A stretch of 64,000 nucleotides of DNA from Sapria himalayana (lineage: Eukaryota; Streptophyta; Magnoliopsida; Malpighiales; Rafflesiaceae), in the NCBI GenBank assembly GCA_029783825.1, contig JAREIK010018581.1, forward strand, positions 112,001 to 176,000. Reading direction: 5' to 3'. The notes under the pieces were generated by a model that had not been told where the DNA came from, did not search any database, and worked only from the letters and a program-made list of their open reading frames with translations. The position numbers were made by a program, and so were the translations under genes. Positions within the stretch are counted from its first letter, which is position 1; each line of letters begins with the position of its first letter. Shown here one piece after another: positions 25,785 to 36,851 of this stretch.

Positions 25785-25879
25785 TAGTCGTATCAGTATT
25801 TTAATTTTTTGAAATTTATCATGTTCCTGTATCCTGTCGTGTTATATCTTCGTGTTTGTATTCGTGTTTGTGCTTCTTA

Positions 25880-26010
25880 GTATATGAATATATATATATA
25901 TATATATATATATGCATGCACATATATATATGTATGTATGTATGTACATACATGCTTGCGTATATTCATATATATGCATGTATACATACATAAATATATA
26001 TATATATGTT
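25880..26010. repeat. Compound TA / TATG / TGCA microsatellite
   Basis: Alternating purine-pyrimidine simple repeats: (TA)n, then ATGCATGCA, TATG tandem units, CATA units and again (TA)n. Confidence 0.9.
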
Positions 26011-27164
26011 GGATTATTAAAATTTATTATTTTATTTTGAAATTTTAAATGTTTGTGTTAGAAAATATTAATGATATTTTATTTTTATGTTTGATATATT
26101 TTATTTGATTGTATTTCATTAATATACAAGTATTATATTTAATATTTTGTGAAATTTATAATTTTTATATATTTTAGATTGAATACGCTTAAAAAAGTAG
26201 CTTATTTGTATTTTGTGCCAAGTGCTCTAATAGGCTTTTGCGTCTCAGTGTACTTTGTACCTAAAATAATTATGATTGTGCATGTATATATTATGAATAA
26301 TAACTTCCAGTTCCAAGATTGTTCATCCTCATTCTTTTTTCTTGATAGACGAAGATGCTCTTATGGATATTTTATCAAATGAGAATGATCTAACAACATA
26401 CGTGAAATGTGAGGTCTTATTTACATAATGAGTAATATGTTTTCATTATTTGTTTTTTATTTTATTATACTTATATATATATATATATTATTCCATATCT
26501 AATATTTGTTTATTATGTGAATTATTTTTAATTTATCATTTGTGTATTTTTTTATATTATAGTTTTATTCTGTCATGATTATATATATATTTGAAGTAAT
26601 CTTACATAATCATGAGGTTCTTTTTATTAAAATTTATATTATATATTTATATTAAAAAAGCTAAACAATTGAATTGATAAGTATGGTTGATGCCATTCTT
26701 ATGTTATTTTTTTAGTATATCATAATATTTTACTTGAAATTGTCTAATCCTCTAATTCATGGACTTTATTTTTTTGGTGGCTAAAATAAAATTTATATAA
26801 AATTTACTTGCAATTCTATAAGTAGTTCTAAAGAGATTATTGAGAAAAAATTTTAATGAAATAGAATAAAAATACAAAGAAAATCAAATTAATTGATGTG
26901 ATATGAGAAATTTTGCTTTTACATGCTCCCAAATGTGGTTGGGCATCTCTAGGACTCACATTCTTGCATCAAAGATTAGACATCGAGCACAATGCATAAC
27001 AAATTGTGATTTAAATAAATGTGTCGTTAAAATGCCAAAAGATTCAGTGAAACAACAAAAGATCATGATTGAATTTATTTTGTAACCGAGTACCTAATGA
27101 CTTTTTTTTTTGAATGAGTTAGCTGTTAAGATCTGTGTTGCACGGATACGCCTAGGAACTGCCG

Positions 27165-27311
27165 TGTCCACGTGTCGGACACGTGGACATGGCGACACGC
27201 GTCGGATACGTGTCCGATACGCCACGTGGCGTATCGGACACGAATCCGTATGGGATACGCCACGTGGCGTATCGGACACGAATCCGTATGGGATACGCCA
27301 CGTGGCGTATC
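27165..27311. repeat. Cluster of five CACGTG palindromes, part in 38-bp tandem array
   Basis: TGTCCACGTGT and its inverse surround CGG at 27165-27189. Then the perfect 20-bp palindrome GATACGCCACGTGGCGTATC occurs three times, at 27216-27235, 27254-27273 and 27292-27311, spaced exactly 38 bp. CACGTG is the core of the plant G-box bound by bZIP and bHLH factors; any binding here is inference. Confidence 0.92.
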
Positions 27312-27497
27312 GGGTACTCGTCGGAGACGTATCCGACGCGTTGTTCAGAAACAGTTGTCATTGCGTCAAACGGGGAGGGGAGGAACACACCGCCGAGCCG
27401 CCGACAGCACCTAAGGTAACCTAATTCTATAAAGGGAATGGGGGGTTTTGGAATCTATATCGGGAGGGGGAGAGTTCGAAAATTGAAAATTGAAAAT

Positions 27498-27600
27498 CGG
27501 GTGGGGGGGTGGGTTCGGGAGGGGGGGCGGGAGGGGGTTTCGAAAGGGGGGTTCCGGGAGGGGGGGAAGGTTCGGGAGGGGGGAGGGTGTTAGAGGGTTT
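27498..27600 (+). repeat. G-rich tract with quadruplex potential
   Basis: Successive runs of four to seven G separated by short spacers (GGTTC, TTTCGAAA, GTTCC, AAGGTTC) on the plus strand. The density of G runs fits a G-quadruplex-forming pattern; folding is inferred, not shown. Confidence 0.75.
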
Positions 27601-28790
27601 AAATTTTGTTTACATTATTTTAAAATATAGAATTTTAAATTATTTTAAAATACAGTATTTTTAATTATTTTAAAATACAGAATTTAAAATTATTTTAAAA
27701 TACAGTATTTTTAATTATTTTAAAATAACTAATATTTATATTTAATAATTTTTATTTTTAATTTTATTTTTTTATCATGACGTATCCTAGCCGTATCCGT
27801 ATCCTAGTTTTTTAGAATTTGTCGTGTCCCCGTATCTTACCGTGTCGTATCTCCGTGTCCGTATCCGTGTTCGTGCAACATAGGTTAAGATAATAGAGAT
27901 CATATTATCATATTAGTTATTTAAATTTTGCTTCATTTAATTTATAAAATTTAACTTTTTTGTAACAAAATTTAAGTTTTTTATACATTTATTTTATTCT
28001 CGTAAGATTTACAAAGTTTTATAATTTAATAAAGACCAGACTAATGTTACTTATATAATAATCAAACTATCATGTTATCTATCAAGATAATAAAGACCAT
28101 ACCATCATATTAGTTATTTAAAGTTTGCTTCAACTTTTTTTTCTTAACAAAATTTAATTTATATATTTTAGTTTTTTTTTTCCTTAACAAAATTTAAGCT
28201 ATTTACTATAGGTTTCATTCAAGTTTTACATAGTTTTATGATGAAGTATTGAATTTTGCTTGTTATATTTCATGAAATGAAATAAATAAGAATATATTTG
28301 AGAATATAAGTAAAAAAAATATATTTAGAGGTGATAAATTAATAATTATTATTTTATGTCAAATAGTTTTGCTCATAAAATTTAAAATTCTTCTTAATTC
28401 ATAGTAAGAAAAAAAAATGGCAAAATTCATGTATAAATGATCATACATTAAGCATAATCGAATATTAAGCGGAAATTAAAACCAACACATTGATGATAAT
28501 AATAAATTGATGACAGAAAAAATAAAAGATAAAATATATAGATTGTATGAAATACAAAATTTTATATTCATGATAATATATTGGTGTTGGATGATATTGT
28601 TAGAGCTACTAGTGTGCAATAAATTGTATTTCCATCAAACCCAACATGAGATTGAGTACCATACTTATATTAGGAGAAATGCTTTTTAATTTAATGATGA
28701 TATCTTTTTTATGATAGATAAAAAAATGATGTATTTGCATATAGAAAAATTATCGATGATAAAAATGATAATTTTGTAAGTTCAGATAGT

Positions 28791-30400
28791 GAGTGATATA
28801 TTTTATTTATTATTATTTTTTATCATATTAATACTATTCATTTTTTGTATTTTACTAATATTTGTTATAATTATGTTTTGTATATTTTTAAATTTTTTAT
28901 TATTTTATTATGATATATTTATATGTTTTATAATCATTTTAATTTTTATATTTTATTTATATTTATTTTATTTAATTTTAAATGAATGTGTTCAATTTTA
29001 ATAAATAATTTTTTTTTGTTTTTAAATATTATAGAATTCTAACACAAAAATGAAAATATAATATTAACAAAAAAAAAAAAAATACTCTAACTAATAATAT
29101 ACACAAAATTTCTTATATAGAGGCAAAATGATTACAATAACCTACAAATTAGCTGCTCTCATAAAAAAAAAAGAAAGAAAAGATTATCATATATTTTGTT
29201 TTGCTTATGAAATACTATATTGAAGATTATGCATCGTTGCCTGATTATCATAGTAACTGGTAGAAAAAAGACAATGTATTTCAAATCTCCTCGAGTAGAT
29301 GCTGCATCTAATTTCTAATGTATCTTAGTGATAATTGTCGTCATTATTCTAAGTTTTGTTTTTTACTAAATCTCGAAATAATAATTTGTCTTTTATTTTT
29401 TTAGAAGATAAAGTTGCCGTCATGAAAACTATAAAAACTCGTAGTAGATCTCTTCTCGCTGCATGCTAATGCCCACCCCGAATCTCAATATCCGACTAAT
29501 TGTGAGTGTCCATGATCCCTAAAAGAGATTCCAAGTCTTAGAGATTTTTTCACAAATCCCTAAAAGAGATCCCAGTATGTGATGATAATTTAAAAAATTA
29601 TCATCACATATAATTTTCAGATAATTTAAAAATTATCATCACATATAATTTTCAGATAATTTAAAAAATTATTGACAATACCGACTTCATATGCTAAATA
29701 AGGTATGATAATTCTCAGATAATTAATTTTTTATATAATTTTCTTATTAATAATAGAGTCATCCGGAGATCTCATATCAGTAGTAAAGTTAATATCTAGA
29801 TCAATCAGACTTACGTGCATGATATATAGTTTTAATAAGTATGATATATACTTATTTATTTTCATTTTAATTGCATATTAAATTGTTGAAATTATATTCC
29901 TATTAAAATAAAATTTTAATAAATTAATTAATTCTAATTATTTTATTTTATAATTTATTTAATTAATTACTAAAATATATAAATTATCATTATAATATTT
30001 CAAACACTTTTTAATATTATTTGAAAAATTAAATATGAAAAATATAAATATTAAAAATTATTTATGTATCATAATTTATTTTGTATTATTGAATATATTC
30101 AATTAAATAAATTTTATGCTTGTTATATTTACAAAATAATTGTATATATATTTTATTTATTTTATAATTTTTTAAAATTCTTTTTCATGAATTTTATTTG
30201 TCTCCCTCAACAAATATTAGATAATATGCTTATATTTAATAATTATTCTGATTTTTATATTAATTTTATTTTCTTTTCCGTTTCTCGGCAGGTGCAGGAA
30301 GCCACAAAGTTCTTTCCTTTACAATTTATAAGGTCAGGGTTTCCCTTATATATTATGAGTTTCGTTTTAAGAATTTTATTATTTTTTATTATTTTTAAGA
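28791..30400. other. AT-rich intergenic DNA with a short palindromic duplication
   Basis: A TGTGATGATAATT ... AATTATCATCACA inverted repeat at about 29579-29608 is followed by a 45-bp tandem copy (to about 29680). The hydrophobic frames at 28789-29001 and 30064-30411 are low-complexity translations of T-rich DNA, not genes. Confidence 0.55.
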
Positions 30401-30404
30401 ATAT

Positions 30405-30760
30405 GCAGTAGCGGTGCATGGTGTTGGTGCGCAGCGTGACGCGAGGCACACAGCATGTGAGTGCATGTGGTGAATAGTATACACCAGTGCATCAGTGTGT
30501 GTAGTGCGTGCATTAACTGTGCATGTGCTGTGCATGTGCTGTGCATGTGCTGTGCAGTGTGACATGAGCTGTGTAACGTGTGAGTGCATCAGTGCGTGTA
30601 GTTCCTGTGCAACGATGTGTTGGGCGTGCATAACTGTGCATGTGCTGTGCAGCGTGACATGAGTTGTGTAACGTGTGCGTGCATGTGGGGAACAATAGAG
30701 TACAGCGTGTGCAACAGCAGTGTAAAGTGTGCTCAGCAGTAGTCTGGAGGAGGTACAGGT
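30405..30760 (+). repeat. GTGCATG-rich minisatellite island
   Basis: A GC-richer island made of TGTGCATGTGC units, three in tandem at about 30520-30555. A longer block of about 125 bp is present twice: each copy runs GTGCATCAGTG, GTGCAT.AACTGTGCATGTGC, GACATGAG.TGTGTAACGTGTG. Frames on the minus strand here are translations of the repeat. Confidence 0.8.
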
Positions 30761-31242
30761 GGGGAAACGAGACCCTCAGTATAGGACACACACTCTAAGA
30801 ATAGTGGACAATAATAAGAGAAGTGTTGGTAGGGTGTTTTTTTGGATGTAAGTATTTATTTTATCACAGAGAAATTATATCGCAAATATTCTCTCACATA
30901 TTGATAATTTGAGTTAACTCTAGTAGGCTGTAGGCATGCCTGTTAGATAATGGGGTTTCTAGTTGACTCGACTATTGTAAGAAAATTATAAGAAATATTA
31001 ATTATCTAATTATAATCAGACTAGATATAATTTATGTAATTAGGGAGGAGATACAATATATATTATTATACTTTTTTTGAATATAATATTGTCTCATAGA
31101 AAAGTAAGTAATTAATAGTTTTTAAATATGGCGGAGAGAGAATACAAGATGATAATAATAATTACATATAATATTCTTTGGATTAGACATGTATTTGTGA
31201 AGATCAAAATTTTAATTGATTCTTTTAATTTTTTTATTGTGA

Positions 31243-32040
31243 TATTTCCGGACTGTTTGATAATGTACTTAAAATCTTCAAATCATTGAATATTTTAATT
31301 TTCAATGGTTTCAAATTTTAAGTGCGTTTGATAAAAAATATTGGGAGTTAAATTTAAAATTTTAAGTGAAAATTTATTGAAAATTTTAAGTAGGTAGAGA
31401 ATTTAATGTTGAAGGCTGAAAATTATCAATAATTTTTTTTTTAAAAAAAATGATCATTTTATTCTTTTTTTTTTATTTTTTTTTATTTTTTTTTATTTTT
31501 TCATTCACTCTATAGTTAAGTTTGTGAATATGTATTTCATTCCTCCTTTCTCTACTACCACAAATCCTAATCCTCTTTCATGATAAATTTGAGAGAGAGA
31601 ATATTAAATCAACTAGTTATTCATTAATTTTTATTTTTATATAAAAAATTTGGATAGTTTTAAAGAGTTTAGATTTTATTAGTTGTTTTTTAAATATTTT
31701 AATTTTTTTTTAATTTATGATTTATTTATGGATATGTTTTTAGAGATTTTATTTTATTAAATAATTAATAATTGTAGTAAAAAAAATTCATTAGAAATTT
31801 TATTTATGTTGGATAATATGTAATTCAATCTTAATAAGGGTAAATATGTAAAATACATCATTTTCAGCATTCAGCATTTATAGTTATCAAACAATATATT
31901 TATATACATCATTTAATTAACAATACTTTATCAAATAATTTTTCAATACAAATTCAACACTTATTAAATTCAACCTTAATTTTTTAGGATTTATTTTATA
32001 GTACTTAAATTTTTTTATTTTTATCAAATGGGTCCTTAGG
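31243..32040. mobile_element. Possible MITE with TTTGATAA ends
   Basis: The left end GGACTGTTTGATAATG and the reverse of the right end GGACCCATTTGATAAAAA are similar, and both inner flanks contain TTTAAGTAC/GTACTTAAA. Several further TTTGATAA words occur inside. No TSD was identified. A run of T9-10 separated by single A lies at 31463-31500. Confidence 0.4.
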
Positions 32041-33217
32041 TAGCGAGATATAAACATATTCAAATTTAATATTTTACTAGCAAATAAAATACATAAATAT
32101 AAATTAATTTTTTATTGGAGAAAAGATTCATGACATGGTAATATGTACAATTTGTATTGCTACGTCATATGCATATCAGTTCCTCGACATATTCATGATG
32201 AGAGCGTATGATATATGAGGCATCTCAATATTTTTTTTTTTACTTATTTATAGATTAGAGTTTGTTTTTTAGTATTTATTGAAATGCAAGTCAAGAAGAA
32301 AATAATGTCGGAAATCTCAATCACAATGTTGTGTACATGATAAGCCCTTGTATGAGGGCTAGTAGGATTAGAGTAGTAGCCCACAAATTGATCGATCTTA
32401 TTCATAATGTAGAAAATAAATAATAACTAAAAAAAACACATAGACATAGCCATATATAATAAAAACATGATAGAAAGATTCGAGTCCGAGTTATCTCCTA
32501 GTTATAGGTTTATTTTCCCCCCTGCACTTTAAAAACATAAGAAAAGAATATTTATAATATGAACTCATTAAAATAATTAAAAATTAAAATTTTATTGATG
32601 CTGAAGAAGATTCAACATAATATTTATATTATCAAAAAATATATACTTATAGGAGTACTAGTGGTACTGGACATTTTAATAGACATAAAGCATGCTAAAT
32701 AAAATATCAAAAAATATGATATATTAGATCTCAAGCAAATTTAATTCAGCATGAGCAGTGAGGTCTTTGAATATAGATCATATTAATTGGTCATTTTTAT
32801 TTATCGTCATTAGTTTTCATGAAAAGATAAGATTAAGTTAATTGTTAGCATGAGCCTTTTGATTAGATTGTTGGAATATCATAGACATACTACTCTATCT
32901 TATACACACATATATTTGCTTTGTTTATTGTATGATCCCTAGGTCGATCAGTAAGAATAATATAATAAAAAATTATAAATTAGAGAATAATTAGTAATTA
33001 ATGACATTAGAATACAAAGTATAGCAGTGTTCGTGATGTTCGTATTTGGACTAATCATGATCATAATTTATTTGTAAGCATCACCATTTGCTTTGTTGAT
33101 TCTTAACTGTAAAATTTTTTATGCTAGGTAAATGTGTCATATAATTAACCTAATAATATAAATTAGCTTAAAAATAGTTTTACTCATTAAAACATACACA
33201 AAATGCCCTGAATTATA
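32041..33217. other. AT-rich intergenic DNA
   Basis: No gene, RNA or defined repeat recognised. Confidence 0.6.
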
Positions 33218-33225
33218 GTAATACA

Positions 33226-34296
33226 TAGAGGTGTCAACCGTGCTGGGCCGGCCCGGTCTGGCACGAGGCACGACACGATTTAGAGGTGTCAACCGGGCCA
33301 AGTCGACCCGTCCCGACACGAGGCACGACACGATTAGACCGTGCTTGGGCCGGCCCGACATGGAAATTTCCCGTGCCCGGGCTCATGCCGTGCCCGACCA
33401 CGGCCTAATCGTGTCGTGCCATGCCGTGCCGAGGCCAACTGGGCCTCGTGCCTTGCCTGGCCCGACATGGTACCGTGTCGAAATCAATTTTTTTTTTTAA
33501 ATTAGGGTTACTGGGGTGTCGAATCCCTAATTTTTTTTTTAAAATTAGGGGTTTTGGCGCACCAAAATCCTAATTTTTTTTTCAAAATTAGGGTTTTGGG
33601 CATGTCAAAACCCTAATTTAAAACAGGCTTGGTCGACACGGTCGGGCCTGAAAAAAACAGGCCTGGCCCGGCACCAAAGCCCTAATTTTTGGCGCACCAA
33701 AATCCTAATTTTTTTCAGTCCCGACACAGTCGGGCCTGAAAAAAACTTGCCTGGTCAGCCCGGTACTTCCCGTTTAACACCTCTAGCACGATTCGGCCAT
33801 GTCTGGGCCGGCATGGCACGGAAATTTCTCATGCTCGTGCCCATGCCCGTGCCGTGCATGTCCACGGCACCAATCATGCCATGCCGTGCCTAGGCCAACC
33901 GGGTCTCGTGCCGTGCTTGGCCTGGCATTGTACCTTGGCCTATGAACACGCTACCTTGGCATGAGCCAAGAAATCACCTCAGCGGTAGTAGTTGAGCCCG
34001 ATGAGCGAGGCTGGCCCAGCCTCGAAAGTGAAGAAGAATAGCACGCCGCGGCACCGCGGCAGCGCATCGCCGAAACGGCAAAACCCTAATTTTCTTTAAT
34101 TAGGGTTTCGGCCCAACCAGGTCGAACCCACCGGATTCGTGCCGCGGGCTCGTGCCGGGCTGACCTCCACAGAACCATGCCGGGCCAGGCACGGTACGGT
34201 ACAGTAACTGTGCCGTGACTGACCCATCACGGAAGCACTGTCGGGCCGGCTAAAAATAGGCCAGGCCAGCTCGGCAAGTCCCATTTGACAACTCTA
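33226..34296. mobile_element. hAT element (copy D outer) with perfect 8-bp TSD, hosting a nested copy
   Basis: Termini TAGAGGTGTCAA at 33226 and TTGACAACTCTA ending 34296. Flanks are GTAATACA at 33218-33225 and 34297-34304, a perfect duplication. Length is 1071 bp, of which about 513 bp are a second insertion (33281-33785 plus its TSD). Near the right end, AAACCCTAATT and its inverse (34081-34091, 34098-34108) form an inverted telobox pair. A GC-rich segment at 33955-34078 is not shared with the other copies. Confidence 0.95.
33281..33785. mobile_element. hAT element (copy D inner) nested in copy D outer
   Basis: Termini TAGAGGTGTCAA (33281-33292) and TTAACACCTCTA (33774-33785). Flanks ACACGATT (33273-33280) and GCACGATT (33786-33793) match at 7 of 8 and consist of the outer element's own sequence. 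The body holds about three tandem units of roughly 55 bp, each with AATTAGGGTTT and its inverse. It belongs to the same subfamily as copy E at 37547-38079. Confidence 0.93.
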
Positions 34297-34304
34297 GTAA
34301 TACA

Positions 34305-35292
34305 TGTAAAAGAGTACAAAAGTTTTACACTCTATGTTAGTCAACAAGTTCTAAAAAAAATGTCAAATAAAATTGGAATATGCAATTATGATTTGACATG
34401 TAAAATGTGATTATGTTATTAATAAAATTGGAAAAATAATTATTTACGAATCATACTGTCATAAGAATTTTATTTTATTTTTTTAATTCTTTTATGATTA
34501 GATGAATATGTGTTCATCTATATATATTCCCACAATATGCATTGCAGTTTGTTGCATATATGATATTATTATTTTTTTTAACAAATATAGAAAATACCCA
34601 AAATTTTGTATCATAGTTAATGAGGTGGCAAGAAAGTATATACGCACTTTTGAAAATTTAAATATATACGTGAATATATATATGCACATACAAATGTACA
34701 AAAGTGTGTATACGAATATATACATGTATAGTAGTGTATATGGACGTGTGTGTGTATATATGTGTGTGTGTGTGTGTGTGTGTAGGGTAGCGTATATGTG
34801 CATATTCCGTAAAATAATTTTTGGGGGTGAGATCTCTGAGAGGTTAATATGTCCACGCTAATATTCCAAAAAATTAGAGAGATTGTGTCTGATTAGTCTC
34901 AAACTTTAAATATATTGTCCTTGAACGAATATACTCATCATCACACACTAAGATACGATCTCTTATGCATATATTATTAATATATAAATGTAATAAATTA
35001 ATTTATTGTTTCATTAATCCAAAAATAATAAATCAATATTATTAGTTATTTAATAATATTTAAATTAATTAAAATAAAAATAATTATATCAAAAAATTGA
35101 GATTATTATTGTCATCTCTTAGAGGTGGGATGGGGATAGCTCTGCTCCGATCACTTAATTGATTTTTTTTTACATAATTTTTAATATAAATGTTTTTTTT
35201 ATCATTTTCATTCAAATTTTAAATAATCACACACACACACACACACATATATACATATATATACATACATATACATACATACATATACATAC

Positions 35293-35323
<31 letters not shown>

Positions 35324-35540
35324 CATATATATATCCTAAACTTGCTAATTTAAATATTTTTTTTTTGATTTGAGCTATGTAAGTTTATTTATTGCACATG
35401 TTCAAACAATGAAATATATTTTTATGTAAGTTTATTTTTTATATTCATGATACCTAAATAATTTCTAAATTTTTTATTTTTTATATTCATTCAGCCATTT
35501 CACAAACAAAAAAAAAAAATAAAAAAAAAATTACACAACA
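34305..35540. other. AT-rich intergenic DNA with (TG)n and (TACA)n microsatellites
   Basis: A (GT)n run of about 11 units lies near 34761-34783 within a longer TATG-rich stretch, and (CA)n followed by TACA/TATA units lies at about 35228-35335. Tyrosine/isoleucine/histidine-rich frames on both strands here are translations of these repeats. Confidence 0.8.
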
Positions 35541-35854
35541 CATTCTGCATAAACAAAGCCCCATCCTATCAAATGCGATGCAGTAGCAATGAGTTACAGT
35601 TGATCTTTTTTCCCTACCCGAATTATTTGAGCAGATTTTTAAAGTGCAATATCTGCACGATGGAAGAAGAAGATGAAGACATCAGAATCCAAACTTAGTG
35701 GGTCAAGCACTCACATCCACCAGCTGTTGCCATTGTTGTCACGGGTAATCTGTTTATCTGGTACTAAACTCGTCTCTCTCTCAACTAACTGTGGTTAGAT
35801 CACAAGGATTTGATACAGTACTGTCAGGGAGAGGATGTTTGGGTTACCGTTATG

Positions 35855-35863
35855 CTATATAGA
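35855..35863 (+). promoter_or_regulatory. Candidate TATA box of the NHL26-like gene
   Basis: CTATATAGA lies 157 bp before the start codon at 36020, in DNA that becomes less AT-rich towards the gene. With usual plant spacing, transcription would begin near 35885-35895 and give a leader of about 130 bases. Placement is inferred. Confidence 0.5.
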
Positions 35864-36019
35864 AGATGACATTCCATTGACATGACGTTCCATTGGTGCT
35901 GTCTGGTCTGGTAGCTGGTGCTCTCTTGTTTCTTTTCATGGTGGTAGAACATTACTCTACTCGGCTTCCATTAACGTTGTACGTTGCAGAGCAACTTTCT
36001 CCTCGACCTTTCCTAACAG

Positions 36020-36631
36020 ATGTCTCACATCCTAGCAAAATCTCCCAAACACTGTGCTGCCCATCAGAGATGGAACACGGACAAGCTCAAGAAGCTCTAC
36101 TTTCTGCTTTCCACCTTCGTTACCGTCCTCCTCGCCATAATCTTCGTCACATGGCTCATCCTCCGCCCTGCCAGGCCCATCTTCTCCCTCAAAGAGCTCG
36201 AAATCCGCCAGCTCAACTCGTCCGTTCGACTCGCTCTTGTTTCGAAGAATCCGAATGGGAGACTCGGCCTCTACTACGACGAGCTGAATGTTCACGCTGA
36301 ATATGAAAGGCAGCCGATAACGCTGGACTCCGCAATTCCTCCCTTCTTCCAGCGTCCCGGAGAGAGCAGTCTGCTAACGACGACTCTGATCAGAACTCGA
36401 CTCGACCCACTCTCGCCGACGAAGACGACGGCGACGACGACGACGACCGCTGGAAAGGTGGTGCTGCTCGAACTGAAGGTGAGAGCAAAAGTGAGGTGGC
36501 AAGCGGGGTCTTGGGTTTCCGGCAGGTACAGGATGGGTGCCAGCTGTGTCGCCGTGGTGGGCGTCGGGCCCCGTTCTCCTGCTTACCCACTGAATTCTGA
36601 CATGGGAGCTCTCTGCTCCACACGCGTCTGA
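36020..36631 (+). CDS. NHL26: NDR1/HIN1-like (LEA_2) membrane protein, NHL26-like
   Basis: A 203-residue intronless frame. The amino end has the SPKHCA motif (8-13), then one strong membrane segment at about 27-48, followed by a LEA_2-type domain. Family landmarks are NSSV (66-69), KNPNGRLGLYYDEL (76-89), GSWVSGRYR (163-171) and the carboxyl CST motif (199-201). This set, and the total length, fit the NHL26 branch of the NDR1/HIN1-like family, which are plasma-membrane or plasmodesmal proteins; Arabidopsis NHL26 is linked to phloem sugar export. A Thr-rich stretch at 134-143, encoded by ACG repeats, looks like a lineage-specific expansion. The start codon is the first Met before SPKHCA, with a reasonable context (CAGATGTC). 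The gene is much richer in GC than its surroundings. Its neighbour is convergent, with 220 bp between stop codons. Confidence 0.9.
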   Translation: MSHILAKSPKHCAAHQRWNTDKLKKLYFLLSTFVTVLLAIIFVTWLILRPARPIFSLKELEIRQLNSSVRLALVSKNPNGRLGLYYDELNVHAEYERQPITLDSAIPPFFQRPGESSLLTTTLIRTRLDPLSPTKTTATTTTTAGKVVLLELKVRAKVRWQAGSWVSGRYRMGASCVAVVGVGPRSPAYPLNSDMGALCSTRV

Positions 36632-36851
36632 CATTTTTTTTTTTTTGGTTTTGTTGCTGTCTTGTACAAATGTCGAAGCCTGGTTGCAGAAATAGTGTTT
36701 TTAAAGTAGAAAAATTTTACATCACAATAGTCGAGAGATGACGATTCTGCTTGAAACCCTAAGAAATCTCATGTACGCCATTGCCAAGCACGAACGGTCA
36801 TGAACTGAAGATGCATGTCATCGCGAAAACTAGCTGGTGCTGGTGCCCATT
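36632..36851. other. Intergenic spacer between two convergent genes
   Basis: 220 bp holding the 3' regions of both genes, beginning with a poly-T run at 36633. No clear AATAAA polyadenylation signal is seen for either gene. Confidence 0.6.

Larger units (their letters stand above)
27133..27883. mobile_element. Non-autonomous hAT element with perfect 8-bp TSD and G-box palindromes
   Basis: The ends are inverted repeats: CTGTGTTGCACGGATACG on the left, and CTATGTTGCACGAACACG when the right end is read in reverse. Flanks are GTTAAGAT at 27125-27132 and at 27884-27891, a perfect 8-bp duplication. Inside are palindromes with CACGTG cores, a 38-bp tandem repeat, a G-rich stretch at about 27498-27600 with many runs of four or more G, and an AT-rich tandem repeat at 27600-27740. 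Overlapping frames on both strands are compositional. This family differs from the TAGAGGTGTCAA family. Confidence 0.93.
26230..28790 (+). repeat. Long diverged direct repeat R2, copy 2
   Basis: Colinear with 14900-16470 apart from the hAT element at 27133-27883 found only here. No domain is recognised in the frames at 26149-26382, 26903-27085 or 28507-28689. Confidence 0.7.

Noticed and set aside
25356..25789. 5-bp duplication flanking the solo LTR
   Set aside because: CCGAG and TAGTC do not match; the LTR limits may be off by several bases or the flanks have diverged.
28789..29001. Hydrophobic 70-residue membrane-like protein
   Set aside because: A frame through T-rich DNA necessarily encodes Phe, Leu and Ile; no start context, homologue or codon structure supports it.
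36374..36634. Minus-strand frames overlapping the NHL26-like gene, and plus-strand frames overlapping the Nudix-like gene
   Set aside because: They are shadows of real genes; the true frames carry clear family motifs.
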